A stretch of DNA of 64,000 nucleotides, taken from Rhodamnia argentea (lineage: Eukaryota; Streptophyta; Magnoliopsida; Myrtales; Myrtaceae). Below the pieces are notes generated by a model. That model made no database searches, was not told the DNA's origin, and worked only from the letters and a program-made list of their open reading frames with translations. Position numbers and translations under genes: made by a program. The stretch lies in contig NC_063154.1 of the NCBI RefSeq assembly GCF_020921035.1, positions 27,103,948 through 27,167,947 on the forward strand, in the 5' to 3' direction. Below are positions 12,180 through 25,023 of this stretch, one piece after another; position 1 is the stretch's first letter; each line of letters begins with the position of its first letter.

Positions 12180-13422
12180 TTATAAGGACTTCCTTTTTAT
12201 CTCAGGCAATAACAAATAGAACAATCCAAAAGCCAATAAAGATATACAAAAAAACGAAGAAGCTCTTTTCGATGATTGTAGCTTCGATATCGAGAGGAAG
12301 CTCATCGACTTGACCACATTCATAAGCCGGTTCACCGTGATGCCGATGCTCGCCCCCTAAGCCCGTAGCTTAATTGAAATATCTCTAAGCTATAGACCCA
12401 CGTGACGGAGGCAATCCCGATCGAGAAGAATGCTGGGGATTTGTATGTGGCCACGGTGCTCAAGAGGAGAGCCCACAAGAATTTCTATTGCAATCTCCAT
12501 CATTATCAAGCAAAATCCTAATTCAGTTAGGGCCATGATGATCCCTCCCGAGCTCACTAGGATCAATCTCCTCCTACCAACTTTGTCGAGGGAAATTGTG
12601 GTAATTATTATGAATGTGGTATTTGTCGGTCCAACCCAACTATAGCAAGCAAGAGCCTTTTCTTGCTAGTCCCTTAGACTTTCTAGAAAATTTGTGGATT
12701 GTAGAGGATGACCGTTTTGATCCCTATTGTATGCTCGAAAATTGAATCTCGTTCGCGGCCAACAAGATCCATCGCACCAAGGGTGAGGGGCTTAGCAAGA
12801 GCACTTTCCACACACCTTTGCCGCGAGTCTACCTCGAAAACTCGATAATCTCCTTCTTGCAATTCTCGCCGATCCCAGCTGCCATTATTATGTCTTGAAA
12901 TCGGGTTTCCACTTCTTGCTCCGAATAACGAATTAGGAGCAAGACCTTTTTTGTCTCGGGCAACCACCCTTGCATTACCAACTACCTTGGCGATTCAAGT
13001 ATCTTAAGGATCCCAAATGCCGGAGCGAGGGAATGAATCACCGCAATGCCTGGCATCATCCTCTACCCTAGCTTTAGGGTCAATTTCACAAAGAAGTAAT
13101 TCGATATAGAGCCGAGCAAGATCCCTAGGCTTATGCATAACCCCGACAAAGAGGAGAAGAATTCTCAATGTCTGCGCGAAGAGATTTCTGCAGAGTACAC
13201 ATGATCATTGGGACGAACCCAACCCTAATGTGAGTGATTCACCGCCCCATCATCAAAATCGTGTAGGAAGGTCTATAGCCCGATCAATAGGACTGAATCA
13301 AGTAGGAAGATGGTGAAGGTGAGAATGATTGTGTAACTACCGCCAATGTAGTCTAACATTCTTGCGGTGATGAGAGAGCTCATGAAGGCAAAAATGTTGA
13401 GGATTTCAATGAGGATTTCGAC
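12180..13422 (-). pseudogene. Polyol transporter pseudogene, nearly full length (minus, copy 2)
   Basis: Reading leftwards from 13,422: an AEILN-like start, ALMSSL, DY.GG.YTI, the middle of the transporter in broken frames, the block around GVWKELLL/ILYNPQIF (12,683-12,967), and then the C-terminal block with WVYSLEI...LRAQGASI. It ends near 12,180, where the LLPE.....L tail motif of the family is still visible. Many stops and frameshifts. Unlike its plus-strand partner it retains the region after helix 3 and the C-terminal third. Confidence 0.85.
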
Positions 13423-13430
13423 CTGGTGTT

Positions 13431-14290
13431 TTGAGCAAGGCCATGATCTTCACAAAAGAGAATTTCAAAATAAAAGAGAATATCGAAATCCACACTAGAA
13501 TCCTCAACGGTTGTGCCCTCGTGGGCTCCCTCATTGCCGGAAGAATGTCAAACCAAATTGGCCGTAGTTACACCATCGTTCTTGCCTCCGCCATCTACCT
13601 TCTTACTTGGTTCGGTCCTAATGGGCTATGGGCTGTCCTATGTGATTTTTAAGCCTAAGGATCTTGCTCGTCTACGTATCAAAATACTTCTTCGCGAAAT
13701 TGACCCTAAAGCTAAGGTGGAGAATGATGCTAGGTGCCACAACAATCTCTTCCCGTCGTTTGGCATTCGGGGTCCTTAAGATGCCTGAATCACCGAGATG
13801 GTTGGTATTGCAAGGCCGGCTCGCCGAGGCGAAAAAGATCTTGCTCCTAATTTGTAATTCAAAGCACGACGTGGAAACCCGATTCCAAGACAAATCGATA
13901 GCAGGTGGGATTAACAAGAATGGCAAGGAGGATATTGTCAAGCTTCCATGGAAGACTCGTGGAGGAGGTGTGTGGAAAGAGCTCTTGCTAAGGCCCTCGG
14001 CCTTAGTGCGGTGGATGTTGTTGGTCACGATCGAGATTCAATTCATCAAGCACGCGACGGGGGACCAAAGTAGTCATCCTCTATAGCCCACAGATTTTCA
14101 AGAAAATCGAAATGACTAGCAAAAGAATGCTCTTGCTTGCCACAGTGGGGATTGGCCTCACAAAGATCACATTGATAATAATAGCCACAACTTTGGTGAC
14201 CAAAGTTGACTAGAGGAGATTGCTGCTAGTGAGCTTAGGATAGATCATCATTACCTTAACCTGATTAGGGTTTTGGTTGAATGTCCTGGG
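13431..14290 (+). pseudogene. Polyol transporter pseudogene (plus, copy 2)
   Basis: Same architecture and the same internal deletion as 553-1,410, about 2% different at the DNA level. Here the helix-2 loop reads GRSYTIVL and so is nearer to the family consensus than the GCSYTIVL of copy 1. The PESPRWLVLQGRLAEAKK signature is preserved. Frame breaks are shared with copy 1. Confidence 0.88.
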
Positions 14291-16076
14291 TGGTTAAGAG
14301 TGCGTATGTAAACACTTTTGGAGCAGAAATCTGTTTAGTTACGCAATTTTTCTATTTCTTGAGATTTTTCTTTTGCTTCAAAAGTAATTTTGAAGTCACT
14401 TGAAGAAGCAAAAAAAGAATTACTTTCTTCAGAAGTAAAACTAGAAAAATCAACTTCTAGCTAAAAGTTGATTTCTAGAACATAAGTATTGCCACGAGCG
14501 CCCTAAGCTTTCACATAGCAATAAGAAAAATTCTGCTTTCCCGTCAAAATTCAAAACAGTAACAATACTAAATAATTACTAATAATCATGTATAATACTA
14601 CGTGTCAATACTAGTATATTGCGAAGTTTGCATTGTTTTGGGACAAGATAAAGTCAAAATGCTTCCATCGCATAATTTAAATTAAATAAAAAGTAAAAAG
14701 TAAAAATCTGGGCAAACACGACCTTAAATATCAAAGTTTACAGCGGGCTCATAAAATAGCAAATTCTAGCAAGTTTCATAAATGTAAATTTCCTAACGTT
14801 AGCGAAAGTCCACTTAGTTTTATGAACTTTAAGTGCATTCCCTTTAGGTTAAACATTGGCCAATTTCAACATCTATTTACTTCTTTGCGGCGGTAGCTAC
14901 GGCGACAAATAATTAGCAACACGCATATATGGGGTAGCTACACTATCAAGACCGAGCTATATGAGGCAGATCCCACCCTTTTTTTTTGTCCCAGCAACTT
15001 TTTTGTTAGAAAAAAAAAATAGAGATAATAAATCTGAGAATTTGGTTAACTGTAGGACAGATATTTCACGACGTTCTTTCAGTATTGAAGCTCTATTTTT
15101 TGTGAAGCACTAAATTTATTCATGATCTAATTTCCCAAGCGGGCATCATTTTTGTTCCAAATTTTTAGACGTTGCCAAAAAATTTATTTAACATCGTTAT
15201 TGATTACAAGGCCATTTTCTCGTTTGTGGTGTTGGATATGTGTGTGGGAGACTATGAATGCAAATAAAATGTCAACTCCGAATGCAACATAGAAATTCAA
15301 TCTGAATATGTCCAAATGTGGCAACGACATAGCAAATTCAGATTCAATGTGACAAGAAAAAAACATGACACTAAAATGGCACGGCAAGAATACACACATA
15401 TGGGAGAATGACATTGACAAATTCGAAATTCAATGAGAAGATAATAGACATGGCAAATACCAAATTCAAATATAATAGGTATGGCAATGAAATAACAACT
15501 TTCGAATTTAGGCCAACATTAGAATTTACCTGAATGGGTCACGTCACATCCGTTGTCAGAGTTGTAAGTATCCGAGCTTCCACAAGTTCATGGCGATTAT
15601 GTGCTCATAGTTCTACATCACATAACAGGAAAAGAGACGAAAAACCCTATATTGGCCCCAATTGTTAGACAAAGTAAACACGACAAGGATTGGCACCAAC
15701 ACAAGCAGAAAGGTGTTCCAGGACATGACACCCTATCTTCCAAGCTAAAAAATTTCTCTGAAAATGCTTTTGTCTTCGGTATGATGTTGTACTAATATCA
15801 AATCATACATAGAAAGCAGTGAATTATCTACTATCATTGCATAACTATAGGAACATCAAGTGTGCTTTCGAAACTCACCAACGATCCTTTCCAGATGGAG
15901 CGAAAATATTTACCGGTAAAGCAGACTCATGAACGAACCTGGAGCTTCATTTTCTTCTGGAACTGAACGTTCACCGAATGAGGCTGCGTGGCATCAGATC
16001 TGAGTCCCCCCAAGAAAACCACCATTAAAACAAACCTAACGATCAATTCTCGAAATTGTTCCCAAAACAGAGAACT

Positions 16077-16078
<2 letters not shown>
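14291..16078. other. Spacer of unit (copy 2)
   Basis: Counterpart of 1,411-3,263. Contains the AGAAGT/ACTTCT foldback region with the palindrome broken by one substitution, low-complexity A/T stretches, and a deletion of roughly 60 bases near 15,505 relative to the other copies. No gene seen. Confidence 0.5.

Positions 16079-16121
<43 letters not shown>
16079..16121. repeat. (GA)n microsatellite, copy 2
   Basis: The longest of the three allelic GA tracts of the tandem array, 43 bases, in the same flanking sequence as those at 3,264 and 29,026. Confidence 0.95.
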
Positions 16122-16124
<3 letters not shown>

Positions 16125-17443
16125 TGCCAGTTAGTGTCCAGGTTGTTGCCATGACGCAAAGGGAGGGGAGCGAGGCATCGGCGGTCGGAGGGAGCACGCA
16201 AGAGAGAAGAGCTAGAATTGTTCTCAAACGTACAAGTGAAGGAATTGGCTCTGGCATGGTATTTTTAGATCAGAATGTAAGCTCTCAACATCACTGACTC
16301 TACTACGATTTGATGTCAAGCGAGCAGTAAGGAGCACCCGGTCGTAGAGAGAGAGAACCTCTGGACTTACTCAGCTTGATTTTTGCTGATTGAACAGAGT
16401 CGGTTAAGGCAAGATGAGCTTTGATTTGAATGAGTAAGGACTGTTGGAGGAGCCTCGCAAAACGCCATTTTTGGCGGAACTGAATCCGTCTTATTTGCAT
16501 TGAGTCTGGCTGAAGTTGAGGAGGGGCTGTTGACTTGTTCATCATATATTCCTCTTTTGATTTATCTACTTTCTCTTTATTTGTCGCTTTTTCGTTTCAT
16601 GGCCATGTCTCCATCACAAAACAGATGAACAGATCACAATAAAATTCAAGTGACTCCAACCGATGATCACAACATGCTCATATCTCACATACATGTATTA
16701 CCTGGCCAGTATCAACTACAATGCTTCACTGATATGCATACAACCTATTCTTCGTAATCATTCCTTTCCCGGGGACGCCGCTTATCGTGTGACAAAAGTT
16801 TGTATACATGCCGGTCCTTGCTTCAAATTGTAGTTCTGAAAAAGGAGTTTTACAGATGAACACATAAAACATAGTAAAAAATAAAAGATCGAGTTATCCT
16901 TTACATAGATTAAACAGCTGCTAGAGATACAATCGATAGAGACAACCAATGGAAAATGGAACAAAAATATACATACTATCACTTAAGTGCCATAACTTGG
17001 AAGAACATACATGATATCATCCTAGTTGAAAAATGTACGTGTCACACCGTTTGCCGGAAGCGGCAGCGTCCGATCTCCATTCCTGACAGGGAGTCTAACT
17101 TGCTAGAGGCTGGCGGTTCGTGGGTGGCTCTTTGCTTTTGAAAATATGTGTAGGTAGGCATCCAAATCATCATTGAACGGTGGCAGGCTTCCTGGGTCGG
17201 AGATGGGACGGGGAGTGTGGCTGCGTCCGGCATCTATTGGCGACAACATTTCAGGGTTTCGCTCGTTTGAGGGAGACTAGTCCGATGGTTGTGTCATTTT
17301 TCTGAAATGAACCCCGGCAGTATGCTGAACAACAACTAAAGACTTCGGTCTTGGTGGAGAACCAGGAACGACGTGGCCAGCGCCGCTGGCATCGTGGCAG
17401 CCGTCGCGTAGAAGACTCGATGGACATTCTTGAACCGACAATA

Positions 17444-17455
17444 GCTCTGATACCA
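17444..17455 (-). mobile_element. LTR-retrotransposon primer-binding site, copy 2
   Basis: Minus strand reads TGGTATCAGAGC, an exact match to the tRNA-Met primer complement, in the same context as copy 1. No gag or pol was recognised nearby. Confidence 0.55.
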
Positions 17456-19082
17456 AGTTGAATATTGTGATGACAGAAAAATGTTATATTCTGCACATAT
17501 CAAGCAAAGAGTGCACGAGTCTATTTATTCAAGGTCTTGGGTGTGGCTAGCCAACAGGGCTTTGTTTAATGACGTTGAACTGGAAGTCTAACAAATCTTT
17601 ACGTTGTTCTTGCATTAGTCAATCGAGTATTGCATGCGAAATGCCGCCTGATGTGACTTGCGTTAAATAGTCATGGATCGCCCAAAATTGTCACAAAAGT
17701 GTATGGCTAAGGCTAACCAAAACCAGCGATAGACATATGCATCTTATTCTAAATTTTTCGTTGTTAAAGTTTGCATAAACAAAATGATGGTAACAATTAG
17801 GAGTGTTCTAATTGGCCTCATTCGAGCCGTTGGGAAATCAAAACGACTTCTTGTCATTCTCTTCTGTTTTTGGGAAGTGAAACGACGTCTTGCCTCATTC
17901 AAGCCGTTAGGCCTTATTCTAGTATGCAATTTTATGTCACGTTATTCTAAGATTTGTTTTATATAAGATGGTAGCTGCCATAGTCTATATAATGATATGA
18001 GTGCCCGATGAAATTGTCAAGGTTGGAAATATTGTACTCGGCCAAGCAAAATGTTGCGCAATTTCGGGATTGACTCAGCAAAAGAAGCATGAAAAATTGC
18101 AAGACAAGTGGCAATACAAGAGGCCAAAGGGTCGAGAAATTACAAGGAGTTGCAAGAATTAATGAAAAGTTGCGAGTACTTGGCCTGAGGTTTTGATGGT
18201 TGTCGTAATGAACCTCGAGAACAGACATGGAGTGCTTTAGGTTTATTACCAAACAGAATGTTAGTCACGTGCTCCCACGTAGCTAGATGGTGTTCACTTG
18301 AGAATTTTTAAGGAGTATTACATTCGCGCCCTAAACTTTCCGTATTGTAGTAAATCGTCCCGTGATGTTCCATATGCCGCTGATCTTTTGTAATTTTGTA
18401 CAACCTTCCTCTGTAAAGACTGTAAAATGAGAAAAATGATTATAATTTAGGAAAGCTGAAAGGGAAAAGGGAAAGGAAACATATATTTCTAGGGATTGGA
18501 CTATATGAATATTCAATTTCTTTTCCAATACCATAAGAGGAAGATTGCAACGAATTTGAAAAGATTTTGCAAATTTTTTTAAACATATTGAAATAATATG
18601 TAGTTATGTAACAAAATCTATGTGACAAAATAGTAAATGCAATCTCACCTCAGAAGGAAAATTTTGCCGTCAAGTTCTCACCTGTGATGGGTCGCGTGAC
18701 ATCACGTGATCAACTTTCAGGTAATCAGGTGGCAGAGTCAGCGTTTGGGGACATTAAAATCAATGTTAAAAACATCAAAGTTGCCGAGGGATATAAGAAA
18801 AAATAAAAGAAAAAGTAAAGGGAAAAAATAAAAGAAAAATTGCAGGGAAATTTTAAAACAATTATCCATATTAGCGCCTACCATGCTATGCAAGACAGCC
18901 ACTACCCGCGTCGGTGACTTCCAATCAAAATGAGTCAGAATGACTATATTGGCAAATCGTCAAAAGGTTTAGAATCAAATTGATCAAATTAAAATGTTTA
19001 TGACTAAATTGAAATCCGCACAACAATTATATATTTGTTTTAGTAATTTTCCTAGTAAATTGGGGAATAAGTTGGAACCACC

Positions 19083-19690
19083 CTAAAATGCCGCAAGGCA
19101 AATAGTAATCTTGCTGAAGTGGAAGTGATGTGCAACGTGTAAGTATTGTGGTGCGATGAGAAATGTGGGACTTTCGGCAATTGCCTCATGCAAATCCTCA
19201 AATTCTTTACGTATCGATGGAATTTCTGCCGAGAGAAAGGCACATCCAAGACCGAAAATGCTAGGTGTGAACCGGTTTAGTTTATTTAGAATATTGCCGA
19301 AGACGATGGTCAAAGGAAGATAATACCTCATTTGCCAGTAATAGCGACTTGGGAGTTGGGAATTAACTACAATGCAGGAGCATGCACTTGTCTTCCTATG
19401 AAATACCTGCATACACAAGAAACTGAAACTAAAACCATATGGAGGCAAATTGGGCGGCTTGACTAGATATCACGTAAGATGTGAAAAGTTAAGGACAGCA
19501 ACAGCCTCGTAATGATGCTAATCCCAAGGTAAGAGCATACCAGGCCCATTAGATAGCATCGGGCTCGGGAGCGCCTTGAATGCGGATGTCCAGCATAACC
19601 AAATTACTGCTCGGAGGAACGTTGGAAGGGAGAGGATGAAGAAGAGGAACTAGCGAGTGATGGGCTTTTGTTGGAAGGTAGAGATCACAG
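19083..19690 (-). pseudogene. Unrecognised exon-like fragments, minus strand (copy 2)
   Basis: Same fragments as at 6,284-6,860. The piece corresponding to ELDAIRWAR contains a stop in place of Arg, and other residues differ (for example AHHSL for AHDSL). No family assigned. Confidence 0.35.
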
Positions 19691-19754
19691 ATTGTTGATC
19701 CTCAAAATCTTGCTTGATCAGGATTTTATTTGGGAAGATAAGCAATTTCATAGG

Positions 19755-19860
19755 ACTAGTTGGGAACCCAACCGGACCCCGGTTCTAAAATTGGGAACCG
19801 GTCCCTCTAGTCCGGTTCCTGGTTCAGAATTGGGACTGGACCGGATCTAAAATCGATTAC
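19755..19860. repeat. GGAACCGG-rich dispersed repeat, copy 2
   Basis: Array counterpart of the block at 6,920-7,025, with a few substitutions. Confidence 0.5.
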
Positions 19861-21784
19861 CCCTAATTTCAGCAAAAAGAGGATGTTTATGGGGAATAGT
19901 GAAAATATCCAAAATGTTTATATATAATAGCGTTTTCAAATATGGCAATAATCCTTGCAAGAGGGGCGAGGCAGAGAGGGCTTAGAAAATGTCTCCATTA
20001 CTTTCTTTCCTTAATTGAGGTCTTTAATATATTTATAAACATAGGTTTTAATTATTTCCAATAGCAAAATAAGGGTTTAGAGCCATTTATTTTCAGCATT
20101 ATAAATTAATTATGTTCTTTTATTCCTTTTTTTAAGTGCAAAGTTTAAGTATACGGCCGGATGAAGGATAGAGCTGTTTTATCTTCATTGTGAAAAAAAA
20201 ATTTCCTACATTCAAAAACTAAGAATTAATCATCAACTATAAAATTAGATGACCATGTTACATAATAATAAGCCAATTTATAATTCTACGTCGTATATTA
20301 TCCAAGATCATATGTATTATGCATTAAAATAATGTCAAATTGTACGAACTGTGAAACCTAAAAGAATAATAATAACTTGAAAGAAATAAATAAAAAGGAA
20401 AAGGTATCCCTAAAGAATTCACAAAAAAGGCATTTTTTGTGACGAGGATAAGGCTTTTTTAATTATCTAGAATTTTTTATTTTTTGAGGGGTTGTGGGGT
20501 TTCGGAATTATCTAGAGGTTTTGGTGTCCAGTTTAGGGACAATCTTTTAGAATATAAAGTTTGATTATATTTTTATACTAGTACATGCGCAATTACATCC
20601 TGGGCCGCAAGCTTTGGCGTGTCGCCAAGTAATTGGGCAAACGATAGAAGCTTTCTTATATATGCCCGCAGGGATCACAGTATTTTTGAATTTTCCCTTT
20701 GGTTTTTTGCTATGTACATCGTCTCATTTTCGTCGTTCACGTTGAGGGAAGCAAATGGTCCAGTCTTCTCTTTCTCTTCTTTTCCTTAATGTTATTCTGG
20801 TAGTCTCTATGTGGTAATGGCCCATTGGTCCGGTTTGTTGCCTTTCTTCACCATCATCGTCCTCATTTTGAGTCTCGGCTTGCGAAAAAAGGAAAAAAGA
20901 TTCCACCAAATGGCCTCAATTGGGCAAAATTCTACCATATATAGGTCCTCGGTTTGTCCTCGAATTAATCAGCACTTTTAGTTTTGCAAGTACCGGTCAA
21001 AGAAGAATTGAACCGGTGTATTTGTGATCAGTGGTTCGATCGTACCAGGCCGGCAATTTGCACAGGCTTTTGAAGCTTCGTTCGAGCACGCAAGAGAGAC
21101 CAAAAACCAGGGAGGAGAAGGACCAAATTAAGTTCCAATCAGCATCGCCCAAAGGCCAAATGGTTCACCGGGGTCTTACCCGCCGAGGATCGACACTCGC
21201 CGCCTGGCCCTCGTACATGCCGACCATGCGCGGGCAATTGGCGAAGCCAATTTGGAGTGAAAGGATTTTTAAAAAGCTGTTAAGGAGAACATATCGTTAT
21301 GGACTAGTACCAAGATCGAGTCCTAGACAGGCTGACCTCATTTTAATAGTCGTCATAGCAACAATGAAATTGGCTCCTTCTTTAGTGAGATTATATGAAT
21401 AAATGCCCGAACCCAAATACGTTATCGTTATGGAAGCATGTACAATTACGGGAGGGATGTCCAGTACTAGCTGTTCACCTATACCAGAGGCGATTATAGA
21501 TGCTATAACAAAACTTCATAAGAAAATAGCTAGAGAAATCTATGAAGATTGAATTAGGTCTCAAGAAGAAAATTTATATTTTACTACCCATCACGGGTTT
21601 CATGTTGGATAGTGCTCATACTGAAAATTATAAGCAACCAGAGATCTAAAATTCGGGGATTTGGTTATACTAGTATTTCCACTAGAGTCTTTTCAGATTC
21701 AGTGAGGTTTATTTTATTATCCAATTTGATCACGTGAGGTTCAATTGATTTTACTACCTAATTTCTGCTAAGCGTTCATACAAA

Positions 21785-23728
21785 ATTTTCTTGTAGAGAT
21801 TCATTTCATGGCATTTTCTATTCCGTAAGAAAAGGAACCCTCAAATAGTTGTCCAAATCAATCAGCAAGCAAATCAAAACACTCAATCAAGCAATTGATA
21901 TAGGCGATCGATTGAATAGAGCCAATCAACTCTATCACTAAGGTCAATCAGTCCAATTGCGACCCTTCAATCAAACCATACATATTTAACCCCAATTGTT
22001 ATGTCAAATCGTTATTAACCAATCTGATTCGTTATTCGATCGTTCGCTCGTCTCTAACCTATCTCTCACTCGCGATCAAGCAATGTCAATCATTCAATCA
22101 ATAGATCTAGTCCCAACTAGCCACAATCGGACTATCCTAATTAATTAGGGCCATTTAACCTAAAACAAGTCTCTAACCTATACTGGCCCTAATTAATCTA
22201 CTTAAACACTCTAATTATCTAATTAAACTAATTCCAAACGGAATTAGCGTCCTAACCAAAGATTAGAGATCAACTCACAGTCAATTAGGCGAGTCAAGTG
22301 CGACGACGATCCTCAAAATCCTTTGAACACGAACTTGGACTCGATCGGATCACGGGCCCAAACTTCGAACAATGGCCCACAATCTCAGTCCACTTGGCCT
22401 ACGGATCGGGCGTACAGGCCTAAACACTTGGCCCACCCTCCAAGACACAACCCAGGTCAATTTGGGCTATGGCGCAGCAAATTGACCCATGGATCGAGCC
22501 CAAAACAGAATAAGCCAGGCCAAAACGGGGCAAGGCAAAGGGGATCCAGGGCTATTTTGTGGGTTGACAGGTGGTGGTTGGCTCCGAGATCGACCGTGGG
22601 TGACTAAGGAGGTCGGAGAAGGGTTATGGTGATTGGTGGTGGCTCATGGTGGCTCGAGGGAGCTCCGGCAGCAGCAAATAGAAGCCGCAGCATGCGAAAA
22701 AAAAAAAAAGGGAAGCATAGGTAGGGCAAGTTAGCTGGGGCTGTTATGGGGTCCAAGCGAGCAATGGCCTCTAGCGACCACGGCGGACGACGAGCGGCCG
22801 AGGGGAGTGGCCGAGGTGGTCGATGGATGGCTGGTGGTGGCGGAACAATGGCGGCTACAGCAATAAGTAGAAGCCGAGCGAAGCGGGGATGGAAATAGGG
22901 GACTCCAATTGTGGAAGCTACTGTGGCGGTGAACGGCGGTGGAGAAGGCGACATCGGTGGCCGGGGGTGTTCGGGGAAGGACAAGGAGGTGGTATTGGGG
23001 TTTGGCACCACAAGACCAAAGTAGCAGCGGCTCATCGAGACCACAGCAGAGCGAGGGTAGCAGCGAGCAGCAAGGGCCAAATCAGGGCGAGCCAGGTTTG
23101 AAGGCTGCTGGCGGTGGCCAGGCGCAGCGGCAAGTGCTGCGGCACGACGAGAAGCTGTTAGGGATGGTGGCTGAAAGCTGGTAGGTGGCTTGGGTAGGGG
23201 GCGTCGCACGATCAGAGTGAGAGGATGAGAGGGTCGGTTAGCGGTGGAAAGAAAAGAGAAGAGAGTAGGGAGAGAGAAAGAAGAAAGAAAAAGAAAGAGA
23301 GAGAGTGTGTTGAAAAATTTGACCAAGGAGGCTTAAGAGATTAGGTAGGTCCCACTTCATTAATTTCCTTGTCTTGTTTCTCATAAAAATCCCAAAGACA
23401 TTTTGGTCATTTCAAGTTTTGGTCGGGAGCAAAACGATTATTTCGCAACTAAGGGTAAATTGGACTTTTGACCAACCAATGGAGGGCATTTTAAACCTTT
23501 CTCAAGTCCGGCTCGATCTAGGCTAAGCTCGGGCGCGAGAATTCCAATTTTAAGGCGCGACAACTAAACGATCGAAACCTCAACTAATTCCATTGTCGAT
23601 TCGGCAAATTTCCAATTTCCATCACCTAATTCCTAGGAATCCAAATTGGAGCAACAACCTAGAATTCACAACCATTCCATAAAAAGAATTCTACTATTAA
23701 ACAGACGTTCAATGTCCAAGGCGCCACA
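21785..23728 (-). mobile_element. Gypsy-LTR-like segment (copy 2)
   Basis: Array counterpart of 8,950-10,889; minus-strand start reads TGTGGCGCC at 23,728. Its G-rich block gives a 240-codon minus-strand frame (22,604-23,326) that is Pro/Ser/Ala-rich, not preserved in copy 1, and not considered a gene. Confidence 0.4.
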
Positions 23729-24019
23729 TGGGTCGTCCACGCTTTTTAGGCCTAGAGCCCCGAAAACCAAACCAGCACCAAGGCTGCCTAAGCCTAAACC
23801 GATTATTACTCGGGTCGGGACCAATGCGGGTCTCGAGGCAAGTCAATTAAGCGTGAACCCGTCCATACAATTCGGGGGGAGAAATATTGGTAGTGTATTA
23901 AGTAAATAAAGAATTAGAAAATTCTAATGCGTGCGCCCAAACTAACATGCACTTGCTTCGGGTTCATCGTCGATCACGTCACTGCATTCCGGAATTGCGT
24001 AATCTTAGAATTAGACAAC

Positions 24020-24608
24020 ATGGCCTCTTCCGATGACGAGGCCGACATCTTGCCGGAAAGGGTTCTTGTGTACTACTTCGAGGACCACGACGATTAGCCG
24101 GTCTCATTCTCTGTCCTCCCGGTGAGGTGGAGCGACGGGGAGGGCGGAAAGGATGCGGTGGCCGAGATCATCTTCTTGCATGGGACTGCCGATAACGACC
24201 TCGGGAAGATTTACGGGGAGGTCAAGTGTTAGAGGGTTGATCTCGGCAGCTCGAGGCCTCAAGTATCGGTGCTCTCTAAGGACAACCTCTGTTTCAAGCT
24301 CGATAAGGCGAGAAGGAGCTTTCGGGTACGACCAGGACCGTGTTGATGACGTTGCGGTGCCTGTACTACTCTAGGAATCACCCGGACGTATCCGGAGAAG
24401 TGCTGTGGGAGCACTTGGCTAGAACCTTGGGGTACATATTCCTATCTAGGAATTTACCGCTGGACATCGTCACATGTTCCGATTATGCCTTTTCTCAATC
24501 TGGTTTTATAGGTTCTATGAAATCTAGCCTTCCGCGAAGGATTTGCGGGACCATGTGGCATTAATTGAAGAGGCTATAGCGAGGGATGATGCATTGGCGA
24601 AATCCGAG
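24020..24608 (+). pseudogene. EDM2-like 5' gene fragment, copy 2
   Basis: Same structure as at 11,179-11,767. It shares the TAG after EDHDD and the TAG where intact EDM2 proteins have a Trp before KFDL/RFDL, so these breaks predate the duplication; the third stop of copy 1 is still a Gln codon here. The final exon piece retains DLQDHVALIEEAIARDDALA. Truncated after the first exons. Confidence 0.85.
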
Positions 24609-25023
24609 GTTTTTCTTGTTCCTGTCATTTCTTTTAGATTCATGACCCTATTCTTGTGATGATATATCTAGCCATTGACAATGTAGTCCCTATAGACAAG
24701 TTTTAGATTGTTTGTCTATTTCAAATTGTCGTGACAAAAAGTTTAACTAAGACTAGAATTCTGGAGCAACATTTTTTTTTCTAATGACTTTTGGGCGCGC
24801 CTGGTGTGGTAAATGAGCTTGGGTCAAGAATGAGAAATGTTTGAGTTGTTGCTTACGCATTTCCTCTATTACGGAGCAATCATCAATGCACAGAGTGGCG
24901 TTGAATTGCTTGTGATATTTTCAATAGGTTATACGTTCATTGCAACTAAAGTTGTTTGGCTGGACCGCTATGCCTTTTGTCATGGCCTTACGATTCCTTC
25001 TTGTGAAGAGCATCTCCATCTCT

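Larger units (their letters stand above)
1..12883. repeat. 12.85-kb tandem array, copy 1
   Basis: Base 1 aligns with base 12,884 and with base 25,727, and similarity to the next copy runs the full length. The cut at base 1 is set by the window; the natural unit boundary may instead lie near 4,998/17,836/30,772, where the last copy breaks off. Contents in order: end of a minus-strand polyol-transporter pseudogene, a plus-strand one, AT-rich spacer, GA microsatellite, primer-binding-site region, exon-like pieces, LTR-like GC-rich segment, EDM2 fragment, and the start of the next minus-strand transporter pseudogene. By hand count copy 1 and copy 2 differ at 4 of 222 positions across 553-774. Confidence 0.95.

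Noticed and set aside
22604-23326. 240-codon minus-strand open frame
   Set aside because: Pro/Ser/Ala/Arg-rich product of a G-rich LTR-like segment, not kept open in the sister copy at 9,660-10,490, and without any domain; composition explains its length.
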